Positions 17,145 to 26,670 are shown, numbered from the stretch's first letter. The stretch is 64,000 nucleotides of DNA from Halorussus vallis (GCF_024138165.1 NZ_CP100000.1:558001-622000), one strand, 5' to 3'. The notes: a model not told the origin generated them from the letters alone. Made by a program: numbers and translations.

Positions 17145-17930
17145 CTACGACTGCAACCGCTTGCTCTCGGGGTCGAGGTCGCTCCACGAGACGCTTCTGG
17201 CGTCGACGATACCCTCGGGGTCGAGCGCCGCGTCCGCCAGCACCGTCGCGGCGGTCTGGAATGGCGGACGCGGTTCGCCGTGTTTCGGCGGGTCGGTCGA
17301 AACCGGTTCGGCGCCGGGGCCGGTGGCCTCGCCGACGACGGCGCGGAACGCCATCCCGAACGGCTCGTGGGGCGCACAGTAGAGGTCGTAGACGCCCGGG
17401 GCGTCGAAGCGGTAGAGCCAGTAGGTGCCGCCGCCGAGGACCGGCGACGAGACGGCCGGCACCCCGTCGGGGACGCGCTGGGTCCGTCCCAACTGCGGGT
17501 GGTAGGCGGTGACGGTGTGGTCGGGCGTCGCCATCGTGAACTGCACCACGTCTTCGGGTTCCACGAAGAGGCCGGCGGGTTCGAAGTAGAACTCCGGCGT
17601 CGGCGCTCCTTCCCGGGGACCGATGAGCAGTTGGACCTCGTGGTCGGGTTCGACGGGCGGGGTCGCGTCGGCCGACCGACCCACGAATCCGAACTGCGGG
17701 TCGAGCGCCGCCGAGGAGTCGGTCGTCACTCCCTGGGCCTCGGTCGTCTCGGTCCCGGTCGTCCCTGCGCCGGTCGTCGTCGCGTCTTCGTTCTCGGGGG
17801 TGTCGGCCCGGCCAGTACACCCGGCGAGCGAGGCGGCCGTCCCCGCGCCGACGGCGGCCAGCATCGCGCGGCGCGAGACGGGGGAGTCGGAAGCGGGGTC
17901 GGAGGGTCCGTCGTGTGTCCTCGGAGACAT
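17145..17930 (-). CDS. Halocyanin-like blue copper (plastocyanin/azurin family) lipoprotein
   Basis: A 261-residue precursor: twin arginine at 20-21, hydrophobic core, and a lipobox LAGC with C38 as the likely lipidated residue, so it is Tat-exported and membrane-anchored. A Thr/Gly/Glu linker runs to about residue 75. The cupredoxin domain shows type-1 copper ligands: a His in DHTV (H138), then CAPHEPFGM giving C185, H188 and M193. It probably carries electrons outside the membrane. A TATA-like AGTATTGC/ATATAC region lies about 25 bp upstream of this start. Unusually for halocyanins there is a 60-residue C-terminal extension (TDPPKHGEPRPPF onwards) of unknown role. Confidence 0.85.
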   Translation of the reverse strand: MSPRTHDGPSDPASDSPVSRRAMLAAVGAGTAASLAGCTGRADTPENEDATTTGAGTTGTETTEAQGVTTDSSAALDPQFGFVGRSADATPPVEPDHEVQLLIGPREGAPTPEFYFEPAGLFVEPEDVVQFTMATPDHTVTAYHPQLGRTQRVPDGVPAVSSPVLGGGTYWLYRFDAPGVYDLYCAPHEPFGMAFRAVVGEATGPGAEPVSTDPPKHGEPRPPFQTAATVLADAALDPEGIVDARSVSWSDLDPESKRLQS

Positions 17931-18031
17931 GCGGCCAGTATCGCGGAGGCCGAGATATACGTTAGTATTGCTGACTCCGATTTCCGGCACCGCCGCCGTG
18001 ATACCACTGCTCACGGCAGATTTCGGCGTCG

Positions 18032-18877
18032 TCACCCGGCGAGGAACGTCTCGACCGAAGCGAGGAACGCCTCGGGACGCTCCCGGGGCGGCAGGTGACC
18101 GCAGTTCTCCAGCACTTCGACCTCCGCGTCGGGCGCCTCCGCGCCGGCACTCACCGCCCACGAGACGGGCACGAGTCTGTCCGCCTCGCCGTGGACGAAC
18201 AGCGTCGGCACGGCGAGTTCCGCGAGGCGGTCGGCGTAGTTCGTCTCGAGGCCGTCGAAACCGACCTCCGCGCGCTGGAACGCCGTCCACGCGCTCCCGG
18301 CGTTCGGTCGTCGGACTTCGGTCCACGCGTCGTCGACGAGTTCGTCCGTCAGGTTCCCGTTCGCGACGAGGTTGCGGAGTGCGAGTTCCGTGAGGTCGCG
18401 GCTGTGAGCCATCGAGTCCCAGATTCCGCCCGCGAACACCGGCATTCGGACGAACATCGCGCCCAGCGACCCGCCGGGCGAGGACCCGCCGAGGCCGTAA
18501 CTGGCGACGAGGACGAGTCGCTCGACGCGCTCCGGGAAATCGAGCGCGAACCCCAGCGCCGCGCCGCCGCCCATCGAGATGCCGACGAGGCGGACCGAAT
18601 CGAGTTCGAGCGCGTCGAGGAACCGCCGGAGGACCGAGACGTAGTACCGAATCGTGGGCGTCTCCTCCGGCGGGTCGCTGGCGCCGTACCCCGGCCAGTC
18701 GAGCGCGTACACCGCGAAGTCGTCCGCGAGCGCCGGAATCGTCTCGCGCCACGAGAGGGTCGCCGCGTCGAGTCCGCCGCCGTGGAGCAGGACGACCGGC
18801 GGGTCGGCCGGGTCCCCGGCGAGGCGATAGCGAACTGCCAATCCATCGAGTTCGACTTCGCGTTCCGTTCCGAGCAC
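18032..18877 (-). CDS. Alpha/beta hydrolase
   Basis: Taken from a GTG at 18877, the protein has 281 residues, the usual size. The oxyanion loop is LLHGGG (30-35), the nucleophile elbow is GISMGG (S101), the acid is D233 in HGEADRLVP and the base is H261 in NCGHLPP. A cap region sits between residues about 130 and 215. The triad is serine-type, so esterase, C-C hydrolase or lactonase activity is possible; substrate unknown. The reading frame is open far upstream, but the earlier part is arginine-rich and lacks domain character, which is why the GTG is preferred. Confidence 0.8.
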   Translation of the reverse strand: MLGTEREVELDGLAVRYRLAGDPADPPVVLLHGGGLDAATLSWRETIPALADDFAVYALDWPGYGASDPPEETPTIRYYVSVLRRFLDALELDSVRLVGISMGGGAALGFALDFPERVERLVLVASYGLGGSSPGGSLGAMFVRMPVFAGGIWDSMAHSRDLTELALRNLVANGNLTDELVDDAWTEVRRPNAGSAWTAFQRAEVGFDGLETNYADRLAELAVPTLFVHGEADRLVPVSWAVSAGAEAPDAEVEVLENCGHLPPRERPEAFLASVETFLAG

Positions 18878-19001
18878 AACCGTACCACGGGCCCGTCCGA
18901 CTTGACTACACGGGCGAGCGCCCGACGGCGTCTCACGAGTTTCCGACCACCGGAAGCTTCTTGTACTCGCTCGATTCGTGGTAGTCGGTGTCTCCCCCAC
19001 G

Positions 19002-19319
19002 ATGATAGTCTGGCAGACCGCCAAGCGGTGGAAGTACAAGGGACGGACCTGCGAGATACAGCGGTCGAGCGTCGGCGACGCCCAGTTCCGCGGCCTCGTC
19101 CGGGTCGAGACGGGGATTCCCGACCGGGCGCTGTCGGCCTCGCCGGTCGACGGTGTCCGGTCGAAGCGCCGGCCGAAACGCCACGCGCCGGGCGAGTACC
19201 GGACGTGGGTCTACTTCGCGTGGTCGGGCGCCGAGTCGGAGCGGTCCGACGACGGGGTCCCGACGCTCCGGAGTCGGGTGAACAACCTCGCCGAGCACAT
19301 GGCGAAAGCGGAACTCTGA
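19002..19319 (+). CDS. Small basic hypothetical protein
   Basis: A 105-residue protein starting MIVWQTAKRWKYKGRTCEIQR, with a WVYFAWSG stretch in the second half and a hydrophilic helical end. Unlike its neighbours it is basic. A GTG at 18978 in the same frame is an alternative start. I do not recognise the family, but the strand-like first half that mixes aromatic and charged residues reads like a genuine domain. It is divergent from the hydrolase and convergent with the next gene. Confidence 0.5.
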   Translation: MIVWQTAKRWKYKGRTCEIQRSSVGDAQFRGLVRVETGIPDRALSASPVDGVRSKRRPKRHAPGEYRTWVYFAWSGAESERSDDGVPTLRSRVNNLAEHMAKAEL

Positions 19320-19404
19320 GCCGACCGGGTGCTGTCGGCGTTCTGCGGCACACGGGGTGGCGCGCGCTCGCCCGGTGGACCGACAGAGAAGCGTAGGAAG
19401 GAAA

Positions 19405-19878
19405 TCAGCCGCCGAACTCGGACTCGGTCACGCGCACGACGACGGTGTCCGCGACGTCCCGGAGGTCGTACTCCGGAATCTCGCCGTCGCGGCGGGTCAG
19501 GTACATCGGTTCGACAAGGTGGCCGAGGCCCCGGACCTCGTCGGGTTCGGTCAGACCGTACACCTTCAGGTACTCGTCGGTTTCCTCGGGGGCTATCTCG
19601 CCGTCGCGCACCTCTCTGGCGAGCTTTCGGGAGAGCCACTCGGTTTCGCTGACGCTGGGTTCCAACACGAGCGCGTCGTCGACGAACCGCACGAGGTACC
19701 AGTTCAGGTCGTTCAACAGCGCCACCGCCGAGCCGAGGCTGATGGTGTCGACGGCGAGGCAGTTTTCGAACGGCTCGCCGAGTTCGTAGGTCGAGAGCGC
19801 CTCGCGGGCGGTCTCCCGCGAGAGCAGTTCGGTCCGGAGTTCGACCTCTTCGGAGCCGACGAGACAGACCCGGGTCAC
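19405..19878 (-). CDS. DUF5804-like haloarchaeal protein
   Basis: A 157-residue soluble protein from a GTG start. The opening MTRVCLVGSEEVELRTELLSRETAREALSTYEL-type block (the first 30 residues) and the later LNDLNWYLVRFVDDALVLEPS, then LKVYGL and PEYDLRDVADTVVVRVTE, match my memory of the haloarchaeal DUF5804 family. Function unknown. Codon use is like its neighbours and there is no signal peptide. Confidence 0.6.
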   Translation of the reverse strand: MTRVCLVGSEEVELRTELLSRETAREALSTYELGEPFENCLAVDTISLGSAVALLNDLNWYLVRFVDDALVLEPSVSETEWLSRKLAREVRDGEIAPEETDEYLKVYGLTEPDEVRGLGHLVEPMYLTRRDGEIPEYDLRDVADTVVVRVTESEFGG

Positions 19879-19928
19879 GTCGAAACGAAGGGACGGTCGC
19901 CGTAAAGCGATTTCGCTTCGGAACGCTC

Positions 19929-20498
19929 TCAGCCGTCGGCTCGGCCCCCGAGCGGGCCAATCTGCCCCCGAATCTCGCCCGTCGGGTGGGCGGTCGTGTG
20001 GACGTTGACGTAGACGTTCGCCGCCCGCATCTGCTCGCGGAGGTCCGACACGTCGGTCAGCGGCCAGATCATCTCCTCGTCGGTCAGCGCGCCGGACGCG
20101 AGCAGTCCGGTCTTCGTCACCGGCTCTTCCGCGGGACCGAACAGGTAGGCGACGACGTTGCCGTTCAGGTCCGGCGGTCCCTTGTGGACGTGCGACTCCT
20201 GGACGTTCTCGATGTCCGCGACGAACAGCCAGTACTCGACTTCGCGCAGGTCCGGCGCGACGCGGAACGCCGCGACGCCGGCGGCGTCGGTTTCGACGGG
20301 CGGAAGTTGGTTCTCCCCCGAGAGTCGGGCGACGAACAGTTCACCCGGCGCTTCGAGGTCGATTCCGTCGAACTCCCCTGCCGCTGTAAGGCCAAGTTCG
20401 GCTTCTCGCGCCGCGGTCGGGTCGGCCGCCGCCGACCCGACCGCGGCGCTTCCGAGCAGTGCGAGGACGCGCCGCCGCGAGACGTACTTCATCGCCAT
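19929..20498 (-). CDS. Secreted CHRD-domain protein
   Basis: A 189-residue precursor with a Tat-type signal (SRRRVLALLGSAAVGSAAA). The mature part is a single CHRD domain, shown by FVARLSGENQLPPVETDAAG, the central VQESHVHKGPP, and the final VNVHTTAHPTGEIRGQI. CHRD domains, first defined in chordin, occur in many secreted prokaryotic proteins of unknown role. Two ATGs (20498 and 20492) are possible starts; a TATA-like GGTTATCC about 30 bp upstream favours the first. Confidence 0.85.
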   Translation of the reverse strand: MAMKYVSRRRVLALLGSAAVGSAAADPTAAREAELGLTAAGEFDGIDLEAPGELFVARLSGENQLPPVETDAAGVAAFRVAPDLREVEYWLFVADIENVQESHVHKGPPDLNGNVVAYLFGPAEEPVTKTGLLASGALTDEEMIWPLTDVSDLREQMRAANVYVNVHTTAHPTGEIRGQIGPLGGRADG

Positions 20499-20571
20499 TC
20501 CCCCGAACAGAGGGGCGACAAGCACCGGGATAACCGTTTCGCCGGTCGGGGCGCTCCGGGGCGTCGCGTCG

Positions 20572-21768
20572 TCAGATTTCGACGAACTCGGCGTTCTCGG
20601 CCGCTTCCCGGGCCAACTCGAAGAGGTCGTCGGGTTCGGCGCGTTCGACCAGTTCGAGCGTGGCGTTCGTTTCGGGGTAGTCGGGCGCGATGCGGTTACA
20701 GCCGGCGGGAATCGTCGAGTCGTGGAAGGTGTCGATTCGCCGAGCGCGCTCGACGATGTCGTGTTTGTCCATCGTCAACAGCGGGCGGTGGATAGGGAGG
20801 TCGGTCGCCCGACTCGTCACCCCGAGGTTCCGTGCGGTCTGGGAGGACTTCTGGCCGATGGCCTCGCCGGTGACGATGCCGTGGGCGTCGTTCGCCTCGG
20901 CGACGTGCTCGGCGACGCGGTACATGAATCGGCGGTAGGCGAGCATCCGCGCGGGACCGACCTCGTCGGCGAGGCGTTCCATCGCCTCGCCGGCCGGCAC
21001 CCGCCAGACGCCCATCTCGTAGTTCGGCGCGTAGTCGGCGAGTCGGCGGACCGTCTCCATCGCGCGCGCCTCGTGGTCGGGGCCGCCGTAGTCGCCCAAT
21101 TCGAGGTAGACGGGGACGACCGGCGCGCCGCGTTTCATGACCTCCCAGGCCGCGACCGGCGAGTCGATGCCGCCGCTGACCAGCGCGACGACCGCCGTCT
21201 GGGTGCCGAGCGGCAGGCCGCCAGGCCCGTCGCGCTTCTCGGTGAAGACGAACGCGTCCGACTCGCGGCACTCGACGGAGAAGGTCGTGTCGGGGTCCGA
21301 GAGGTCCACCTCGGGGTCTTCGAGTTCGTCGTAGACGGCCGCGCCGCCCTCGCGTTCGAGGTCCTCGCTCGTGAACGGGTGAACGTCGGCCGTGCCCGCC
21401 CGGCGCGCCCGCACCGCGAAGGTGTCGCCGACTTCGGCGTCGGACTCCGGGGACTGGAGGTGGCGGGCGGTCCGCGCCAGCGCGTCCACGATGGGTTCCT
21501 TCTCGGCGGGGACGACGACCGCGGGGCTGGCCGACCGGACGCCGAAGGCGTCCGCGGCGGCGTCGGTCGCTTCGTCGACGGTGTCGGCGTCGGCGTGGAT
21601 CAGGATGCGCGACCAGCGCCGCTCGACCCCGGCGCCGATTCCCCGGTCCTCCAGCAGGGCCTCGACGTTCCGCCGAAGCCGGCGCTCCATCTCGGCCTGC
21701 ACCTTGCCGCTCTTGACGCCCACGTCGGCGTGCCGGACGAGGACGGTGTCGGCTTCGGGCGGTATCAT
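20572..21768 (-). CDS. thiI: tRNA 4-thiouridine synthase ThiI, without rhodanese domain
   Basis: A 398-residue protein. An N-terminal ferredoxin-like plus THUMP region (about 1-175) binds tRNA; the PP-loop ATP pyrophosphatase follows with VSGGIDSP (198-204), and a conserved cysteine is at C357 in PAGCNRIAP. The enzyme adenylates U8 of tRNA and inserts sulfur; ThiI also feeds thiamine synthesis in some organisms. The C-terminal rhodanese domain of E. coli ThiI is missing, as usual in archaea, so sulfur must come by another route. The start at 21768 is backed by a TATA-like GTTTATCC about 24 bp upstream. Confidence 0.9.
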   Translation of the reverse strand: MIPPEADTVLVRHADVGVKSGKVQAEMERRLRRNVEALLEDRGIGAGVERRWSRILIHADADTVDEATDAAADAFGVRSASPAVVVPAEKEPIVDALARTARHLQSPESDAEVGDTFAVRARRAGTADVHPFTSEDLEREGGAAVYDELEDPEVDLSDPDTTFSVECRESDAFVFTEKRDGPGGLPLGTQTAVVALVSGGIDSPVAAWEVMKRGAPVVPVYLELGDYGGPDHEARAMETVRRLADYAPNYEMGVWRVPAGEAMERLADEVGPARMLAYRRFMYRVAEHVAEANDAHGIVTGEAIGQKSSQTARNLGVTSRATDLPIHRPLLTMDKHDIVERARRIDTFHDSTIPAGCNRIAPDYPETNATLELVERAEPDDLFELAREAAENAEFVEI

Positions 21769-21987
21769 GGGCGGGAGTAGCGGGTATGCGGATAAACGGG
21801 CTTCGGTTGCGAGACGCGCCGAGCGAAAGCGAGGCGCGTCTCGAAGAAGCGAGCGGGGAGGAGCGAAGCGACGACCCGCGAACAGTGAGTAGGGAGACGC
21901 GCACGAGGGCGAAGCCCGAGTGCGGGCCTCCAAAAATCGACCGACGAAGCCGAACCGCCGAAAACGGACGGGCGCCGAGAAGACCGC
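21769..21987. other. Intergenic spacer with repeat-like AGCGA/CGAAGC tracts
   Basis: 219 bp between ThiI and SAM synthetase genes. The first 35 bp hold the thiI promoter. The rest is rich in short GAGCGA, CGAAGC and GCGAGG words, with a small hairpin around GAGGGCGAAGCCCG-type sequence, a texture often seen in haloarchaeal intergenic repeats. No gene is visible. Confidence 0.4.
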
Positions 21988-23199
21988 TTAGAACGTCGCG
22001 AGTTCGCCGTCGATGACGCGCGAGGTGATGGAGGTCACGTCGGCGAGTTCGCGGTCGACGATGGCGACGATGTCGTCTTCTATCTCCGACAGCAGGACGC
22101 CGTCCTCGGTGACGACCGCGACGTCGGCGACGTGGGGTTCGTCGATGGGGCGGCCGATCTGAGAAAGGATTCGGACCCGCAGGTCGCGGATGCCGTCGAC
22201 CTCGTCGACGACCGTCTCGGCGATGTGGGTGCCCAGCAGGTTGTAGATCTTGCCGATGTGGTTGACGGGGTTCTTGCCGGAACTCGCCTCCATCGACATC
22301 GAGCGGTTCGGCGTGATGAGGCCGTTCGAGCGGTTGCCCCGGCCGACAGAGCCGTCGTCGCCCATCTCGGCGCTGGTGCCGGTCGTCGTGAGGTAGATGT
22401 CCGCCTCGCTGTCGCCCTCGCCGTCGGCGGTGTTGACGTAGACGGTGACCTCGCGGTCGGTGTACTCCTCGGCGACGCCGCGGACGAACTCCCGGACGGC
22501 CTCGACCTCCGAGTCGTAGGCGTCGCGGTCGACGATGAACCGGTCGATCATGGCGGCCGCGACGGTGATGTCTATCCGGTCGCCCTCGCGCTTGCCCATG
22601 ATCTTCACGTCGGGACCGAGCGCGGGGTGGTCCTCGGCGAACTCGGTGTTCAATCGGCGTTCGGTCTCGTAGACGATGCGCTCGGTTTCGGTCAGCGGGG
22701 CGTGGCCCACGCCGAAACTGGTGTCGTTAGCCTTCGGGACGGTCTTGCCCTCCTCGCCGAAGACCTCCTTCAGGTCGCCGCTCCCTTCCCCGAGTTTTGC
22801 GTCGACCACCACGTCGGTCCCGAACTCCAGTTCGGGAATCTCCTCGGCGAGGTACTCGCGGGCGGCTTCGAGCGCGATGGTGTCGGTCGGGATGGAGACG
22901 CCCTCGTACTCCTTGGTGGCGCGGCCGACGATGAGGATGTAGATGGGTTCGATGACCTCGCCGCCGCCGAACTGCGGGTCGGCGCGGCCGGCGACCAGTT
23001 GCGTCTCGTCGGTGTTGAAGTGGAGGACCTTCCCGACGCGGTCGAGGTACGCGCGAGCCAGCGCCCGCGCGACGCTCTCGGCGACGCCGTCGCATATCGA
23101 GTCGGGGTGGCCGACCCCCTTTCGCTCGACGATCTCGATCTCCTGGTCCTCGACCGCGTGTCGGTCGATGGGTTCGACTTCGATGTTCCGCTCGGTCAT
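21988..23199 (-). CDS. mat: S-adenosylmethionine synthetase, archaeal type
   Basis: A 403-residue archaeal methionine adenosyltransferase, the expected length. Recognisable blocks are [18 protein letters not shown] (residues about 25-42), [20 protein letters not shown] (about 60-79), [12 protein letters not shown], and [14 protein letters not shown] with [17 protein letters not shown] near residue 290-320. It makes SAM from methionine and ATP with release of tri- then pyrophosphate. It is monocistronic; a TATA-like GTTATAGAA lies about 27-33 bp upstream. Confidence 0.95.
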   Translation of the reverse strand: MTERNIEVEPIDRHAVEDQEIEIVERKGVGHPDSICDGVAESVARALARAYLDRVGKVLHFNTDETQLVAGRADPQFGGGEVIEPIYILIVGRATKEYEGVSIPTDTIALEAAREYLAEEIPELEFGTDVVVDAKLGEGSGDLKEVFGEEGKTVPKANDTSFGVGHAPLTETERIVYETERRLNTEFAEDHPALGPDVKIMGKREGDRIDITVAAAMIDRFIVDRDAYDSEVEAVREFVRGVAEEYTDREVTVYVNTADGEGDSEADIYLTTTGTSAEMGDDGSVGRGNRSNGLITPNRSMSMEASSGKNPVNHIGKIYNLLGTHIAETVVDEVDGIRDLRVRILSQIGRPIDEPHVADVAVVTEDGVLLSEIEDDIVAIVDRELADVTSITSRVIDGELATF

Positions 23200-23254
23200 T
23201 AGTCATTCGTCTGGGGGCTGTATTTCTATAACTTGCGGAAACGACGGGACCCCT

Positions 23255-23279
23255 TCGCGATAACCTTCGGTTATCGCGA
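23255..23279. promoter_or_regulatory. 11-bp perfect hairpin between CYTH gene and mat promoter
   Basis: TCGCGATAACC and GGTTATCGCGA face each other across TTC. The repeat lies 56-80 bp upstream of the mat start and 32-56 bp after the CYTH gene stop. It could be a terminator for the CYTH gene, a regulator site for mat, or both. There is no T-tract, so the regulatory reading is slightly preferred. Confidence 0.45.
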
Positions 23280-23310
23280 GAGGTGGCAACGTTTGCCAAT
23301 GCGGAGTCGA

Positions 23311-23907
23311 TTACGGGCCTTTGGAGTCGCTATCGCCGACATCGCTGGCGTCGGCGTCGATTCCGGAGTCGGCCGCGAGGAGGAGTCCGAGATAGGAGGT
23401 CCGGACCTGGTCGTCGGGGTCGAGGTCGAGGTCGCGCAGGACCGCGAACGCCCCCCGGCGCGCGGCGTCGATCTCCCCTTCCTCGGCGTCGACTTCGACC
23501 TCCACGAACTCCCCCAGTCCGTCTACTGCGTCGAGCGTGACCACGTAGCCGTCGAGCGCGAACCGCTCGCGCTCCTTGCGGACCGTCGCTGCCGCCTCGA
23601 ACCCCAGGGCGGCGAGGATGTCGCGGGTCGCCTCGGCGTCGCCGACCGCGGTTTCTATCTCCCGGCGGGTCTTCGACTCGGCTTCGACCAGCGGCCCCTT
23701 GTAGGTGAGTTCGGTCGTCGGCTCGCCGCCTTCGGTCGTCTCCCGGCGGACGCGCAGCGCCTCGTCGGAGGCCGCGAAGTCGCGGTGGGGCGCGTCGTAG
23801 TAGGTGTCCTCCTGGGTCACGCGGTCGACGGGGTCGGCGCCGCGGTCGGCGAGGCGGTCGCGGACGGCGCCGTGGTCGGCGGGAACCTTCACTTCGACCT
23901 CGTACAT
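23311..23907 (-). CDS. cyaB: CYTH-domain protein (class IV adenylate cyclase-like)
   Basis: A 198-residue CYTH protein. The hallmark ExExK motif is EVEVK at residues 3-7, followed by the strand motifs DTYYDAPHRDF, ALRVRRE, ELTYKGP and the late FALDGYVVTLDAVDGLGEFVEVEV. CYTH enzymes hydrolyse or cyclise triphosphorylated substrates (thiamine triphosphate, inorganic triphosphate, ATP); archaeal CyaB-like proteins have usually been annotated as class IV cyclases, but triphosphatase activity is at least as likely. The last 20 residues are an acidic tail. Divergent from the RNase J gene. Confidence 0.85.
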   Translation of the reverse strand: MYEVEVKVPADHGAVRDRLADRGADPVDRVTQEDTYYDAPHRDFAASDEALRVRRETTEGGEPTTELTYKGPLVEAESKTRREIETAVGDAEATRDILAALGFEAAATVRKERERFALDGYVVTLDAVDGLGEFVEVEVDAEEGEIDAARRGAFAVLRDLDLDPDDQVRTSYLGLLLAADSGIDADASDVGDSDSKGP

Positions 23908-24260
23908 GTTCGTTTGCGGGGTTGGTCGGCCCGGGTTTTCGCGGTTGCGCTTTCGCGACGAGTTCGGCGACCGTTGTAATCGTAATGAACTCCGCGCCCG
24001 CGCGTAAGCGGGGTGCGTCGAACCCCGGCTTTCTCGGGGACGGCGGCCGGGTCGAGCGGTCCTTTCGGTCACCGGGCACATCCGGCAGTTTTTATTACCC
24101 GGACGCGTAAACCCTGCATAGACCGATACCTCGCGGGTTCGTGGCCTCGCCATCGCCGGCCCCCGCCGACGGCCGCAAGACGCCGCGGTCGGGGTCCGAC
24201 GCCGCGAGGAGGTTTGCGTGCATACAGTGCCACGGAAGTGGCTTTGCATACGGTGAAACT
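23908..24260. promoter_or_regulatory. 353-bp divergent gap holding a long RNase J leader candidate
   Basis: A clear TATA-like TTTTTATTA sits at about 24088-24097, which would start transcription near 24120 and leave a leader of about 140 nt before the RNase J start at 24261, unusual in a mostly leaderless genome. Just before the start are direct repeats GCATACAGTG (24220-24229) and GCATACGGTG (24246-24255), enclosing a GCCAC-GGAA-GTGGC hairpin at about 24229-24242. An extended reading frame from 24141 runs through it but has no domain. Leader autoregulation by the nuclease is an inference. Confidence 0.4.
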
Positions 24261-25613
24261 ATGGAAATCGAAATTGCAACCATCGGCGGTTACGAAGAAG
24301 TCGGACGGCAGTGTACTGCCGTTCGCGCGGGCGAGGACGTTGTCATATTCGACATGGGGCTGAACCTCTCGAAGGTACTGCTCCACGACAACGTCGAGAC
24401 CGAGAAACTGCACAGTCTGGACCTCATCGACATGGGGGCGATTCCGGACGACCGCGTAATGAGCGACCTCGAAGGCGACGTGCAGGCCATCGTCCCGACT
24501 CACGGTCACCTCGACCACATCGGCGCCATCTCGAAACTGGCCCACCGGTACAACGCGCCGGTCGTCGCCACGCCCTTCACCATCGAACTGGTCAAACAGC
24601 AGATACAGGGCGAGCAGAAGTTCGGCGTCGAGAACGACCTGATAAAGATGGACCCCGGCGAGACGATGTCCATCGGCGACTCCGGCCAGGTCGAACTGGA
24701 GTTCGTCAACGTCACCCACTCCATCATCGACGCCATCAACCCGGTGCTCCACACGCCCGAGGGCGCGGTCGTCTACGGCCTCGACAAGCGCATGGACCAC
24801 ACGCCCGTGCTGGGCGACCCCATCGACATGAAGCGGTTCCGCGAGATCGGCCGCGAGGGCGAGGGCGTCCTGGCGTACATCGAAGACTGCACCAACGCGG
24901 GCCGGAAGGGCCGCACCCCCAGCGAGGCGGTGGCTCGGCGCCACCTCAAGGACGTGATGACCTCCATCGAGGACTACGACGGCGGCATCGTGGCGACGAC
25001 GTTCTCCAGCCACATCGCCCGCGTCAAGAGCCTCGTCGAGTTCGCCCACGACATCGGGCGCGAACCGGTGTTGCTCGGCCGGTCGATGGAGAAGTACTCC
25101 GGCACCGCCGAGCGACTGAACTTCGTCGACTTCCCCGAGAACATGGGGATGTTCGGCCACCGCAAGTCGGTCGACCGGACCTTCAAGCGCATCATGAAGG
25201 AGGGCAAGGAGAACTACCTGCCCATCGTCACCGGCCATCAGGGCGAACCCCGCGCGATGCTCACCCGGATGGGCCGCGGCGAGACGCCGTACGAACTCGA
25301 CAACGGCGACAAGGTCCTCTTCTCGGCGCGGGTGATTCCGGAGCCGACCAACGAGGGCCAGCGCTACCAGTCCGAGCGCCTCCTCAAGATGCAGGGCGCC
25401 CGCATCTACGACGACATCCACGTCTCGGGCCACCTCCGCGAGGAGGGCCACTACCAGATGCTCGACGCGCTCCAGCCCCAGAACGTCATCCCGGCTCACC
25501 AGGACATGAAGGGCTTCGCGCCCTACGTCGACCTGTGTGAGAACATGGGCTACCAACTGGGTCGGGATCTGCACGTGACCCGAAACGGCAATCTCATCCA
25601 ACTCGTCGAGTAA
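24261..25613 (+). CDS. rnj: Archaeal RNase J (beta-CASP 5'-3' exoribonuclease)
   Basis: A 450-residue metallo-beta-lactamase/beta-CASP nuclease. The zinc motif is HGHLDH (81-86), preceded by FDMGLNL; the beta-CASP region includes [24 protein letters not shown] and [13 protein letters not shown], then [14 protein letters not shown] and [10 protein letters not shown]. It should degrade RNA from monophosphorylated 5' ends in the cytoplasm. The start [15 protein letters not shown] begins exactly at the domain. It precedes the prenyl synthase gene with a 1-bp gap, the conserved archaeal order in which isoprenoid genes, RNase J and GluRS are neighbours. Confidence 0.93.
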   Translation: MEIEIATIGGYEEVGRQCTAVRAGEDVVIFDMGLNLSKVLLHDNVETEKLHSLDLIDMGAIPDDRVMSDLEGDVQAIVPTHGHLDHIGAISKLAHRYNAPVVATPFTIELVKQQIQGEQKFGVENDLIKMDPGETMSIGDSGQVELEFVNVTHSIIDAINPVLHTPEGAVVYGLDKRMDHTPVLGDPIDMKRFREIGREGEGVLAYIEDCTNAGRKGRTPSEAVARRHLKDVMTSIEDYDGGIVATTFSSHIARVKSLVEFAHDIGREPVLLGRSMEKYSGTAERLNFVDFPENMGMFGHRKSVDRTFKRIMKEGKENYLPIVTGHQGEPRAMLTRMGRGETPYELDNGDKVLFSARVIPEPTNEGQRYQSERLLKMQGARIYDDIHVSGHLREEGHYQMLDALQPQNVIPAHQDMKGFAPYVDLCENMGYQLGRDLHVTRNGNLIQLVE

Positions 25614-25614
25614 C

Positions 25615-26670
25615 ATGACCGACGCGAGCGCCGAGACACTGGAAGAACGGGTGTTAGGGGCGGTCGAACAGCGACGCGAACTCGTCAACGACGCCATCGA
25701 AGACGACCTCCCGGTGGTCGAACCCGAACGGCTCTACGAGGCCGCGCGCTACATCCTCGACGCCGGCGGGAAGCGACTCCGCCCGACCGTGCTGTTGCTC
25801 GTCGCCGAGGCGCTCGCGGAGGAGGAGTTCGACTCGGCCGACTATCGCGAATTTCCCGACCTCTCGGGAAACGCCGTCGACGTGATGGCCGCCGCGGTCA
25901 GCATCGAGGTCATCCAGTCGTTCACGCTCATCCACGACGACATCATGGACGACGACGACCTGCGCCGCGGGGTCCCGGCGGTCCACCGGGCCTACGACAC
26001 CGAGACGGCCATCCTGGCGGGTGACACCCTCTACTCGAAGGCGTTCGAGATCATGGTCGAAACCGAGGCCCCCGCCGACCGCGTGGTCGAGGCGATGGAC
26101 GTGCTGGCGACGACCTGCACCAACATCTGCGAGGGTCAGGCGCTCGACGTCGCCTTCGAGGAGCGCGAGGGCGTGCTCCCCGACGAGTACCTCGAGATGA
26201 TAGAGCACAAGACTGCGGTGCTGTACGGCGCGTCGGCGACCATCCCGGCCATCCTGTTGGGCGCCGACGACGAAACCGTCGAACAGCTCTACCAGTACGG
26301 CATCGATGTGGGTCGCGCCTTCCAGATTCAGGACGACGTGCTCGACCTGACGGTGCCCAGCGAGCAACTCGGCAAGCAGCGCGGCAGCGACCTCGTCGAG
26401 AACAAACAGACCATCATCACGCTCCACGCCCGCGAACAGGGCGTGGACGTCGATTCGCTGGTCGAAACCGACGACGTCGACGCCGTCACCGAGGCCGAAA
26501 TCGAGGAGGCCCTGGAGGCGCTCGAAGCGGCCGGGAGCATCGACTACGCCAAGGAGAAGGCCCAGGAACTGGTCACGCGCGGCAAGGACCGCCTGACAGT
26601 GCTGCCGGACAACCAGGCCCGGGACCTCCTCGAAGGCATCGCCGACTACCTCGTCGAGCGCGGCCACTGA
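25615..26670 (+). CDS. idsA: Polyprenyl (geranylgeranyl/farnesyl) diphosphate synthase
   Basis: A 351-residue trans-prenyltransferase. The first aspartate-rich motif is DDIMD (108-112), the second DDVLD (240-244), and GGKRLRP (51-57) binds isopentenyl diphosphate. A phenylalanine (F103) five residues before the first motif is consistent with archaeal enzymes that make C15-C20 chains for ether lipids. Its ATG follows the RNase J stop by one base, so the two genes are co-transcribed. Confidence 0.93.
   Translation: MTDASAETLEERVLGAVEQRRELVNDAIEDDLPVVEPERLYEAARYILDAGGKRLRPTVLLLVAEALAEEEFDSADYREFPDLSGNAVDVMAAAVSIEVIQSFTLIHDDIMDDDDLRRGVPAVHRAYDTETAILAGDTLYSKAFEIMVETEAPADRVVEAMDVLATTCTNICEGQALDVAFEEREGVLPDEYLEMIEHKTAVLYGASATIPAILLGADDETVEQLYQYGIDVGRAFQIQDDVLDLTVPSEQLGKQRGSDLVENKQTIITLHAREQGVDVDSLVETDDVDAVTEAEIEEALEALEAAGSIDYAKEKAQELVTRGKDRLTVLPDNQARDLLEGIADYLVERGH

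Noticed and set aside
24141-24260. N-terminal extension of RNase J including a CIQCHGSGF stretch
   Set aside because: Not part of the RNase J fold; the conserved protein begins at 24261, and the CxxCxGxG look-alike is isolated.
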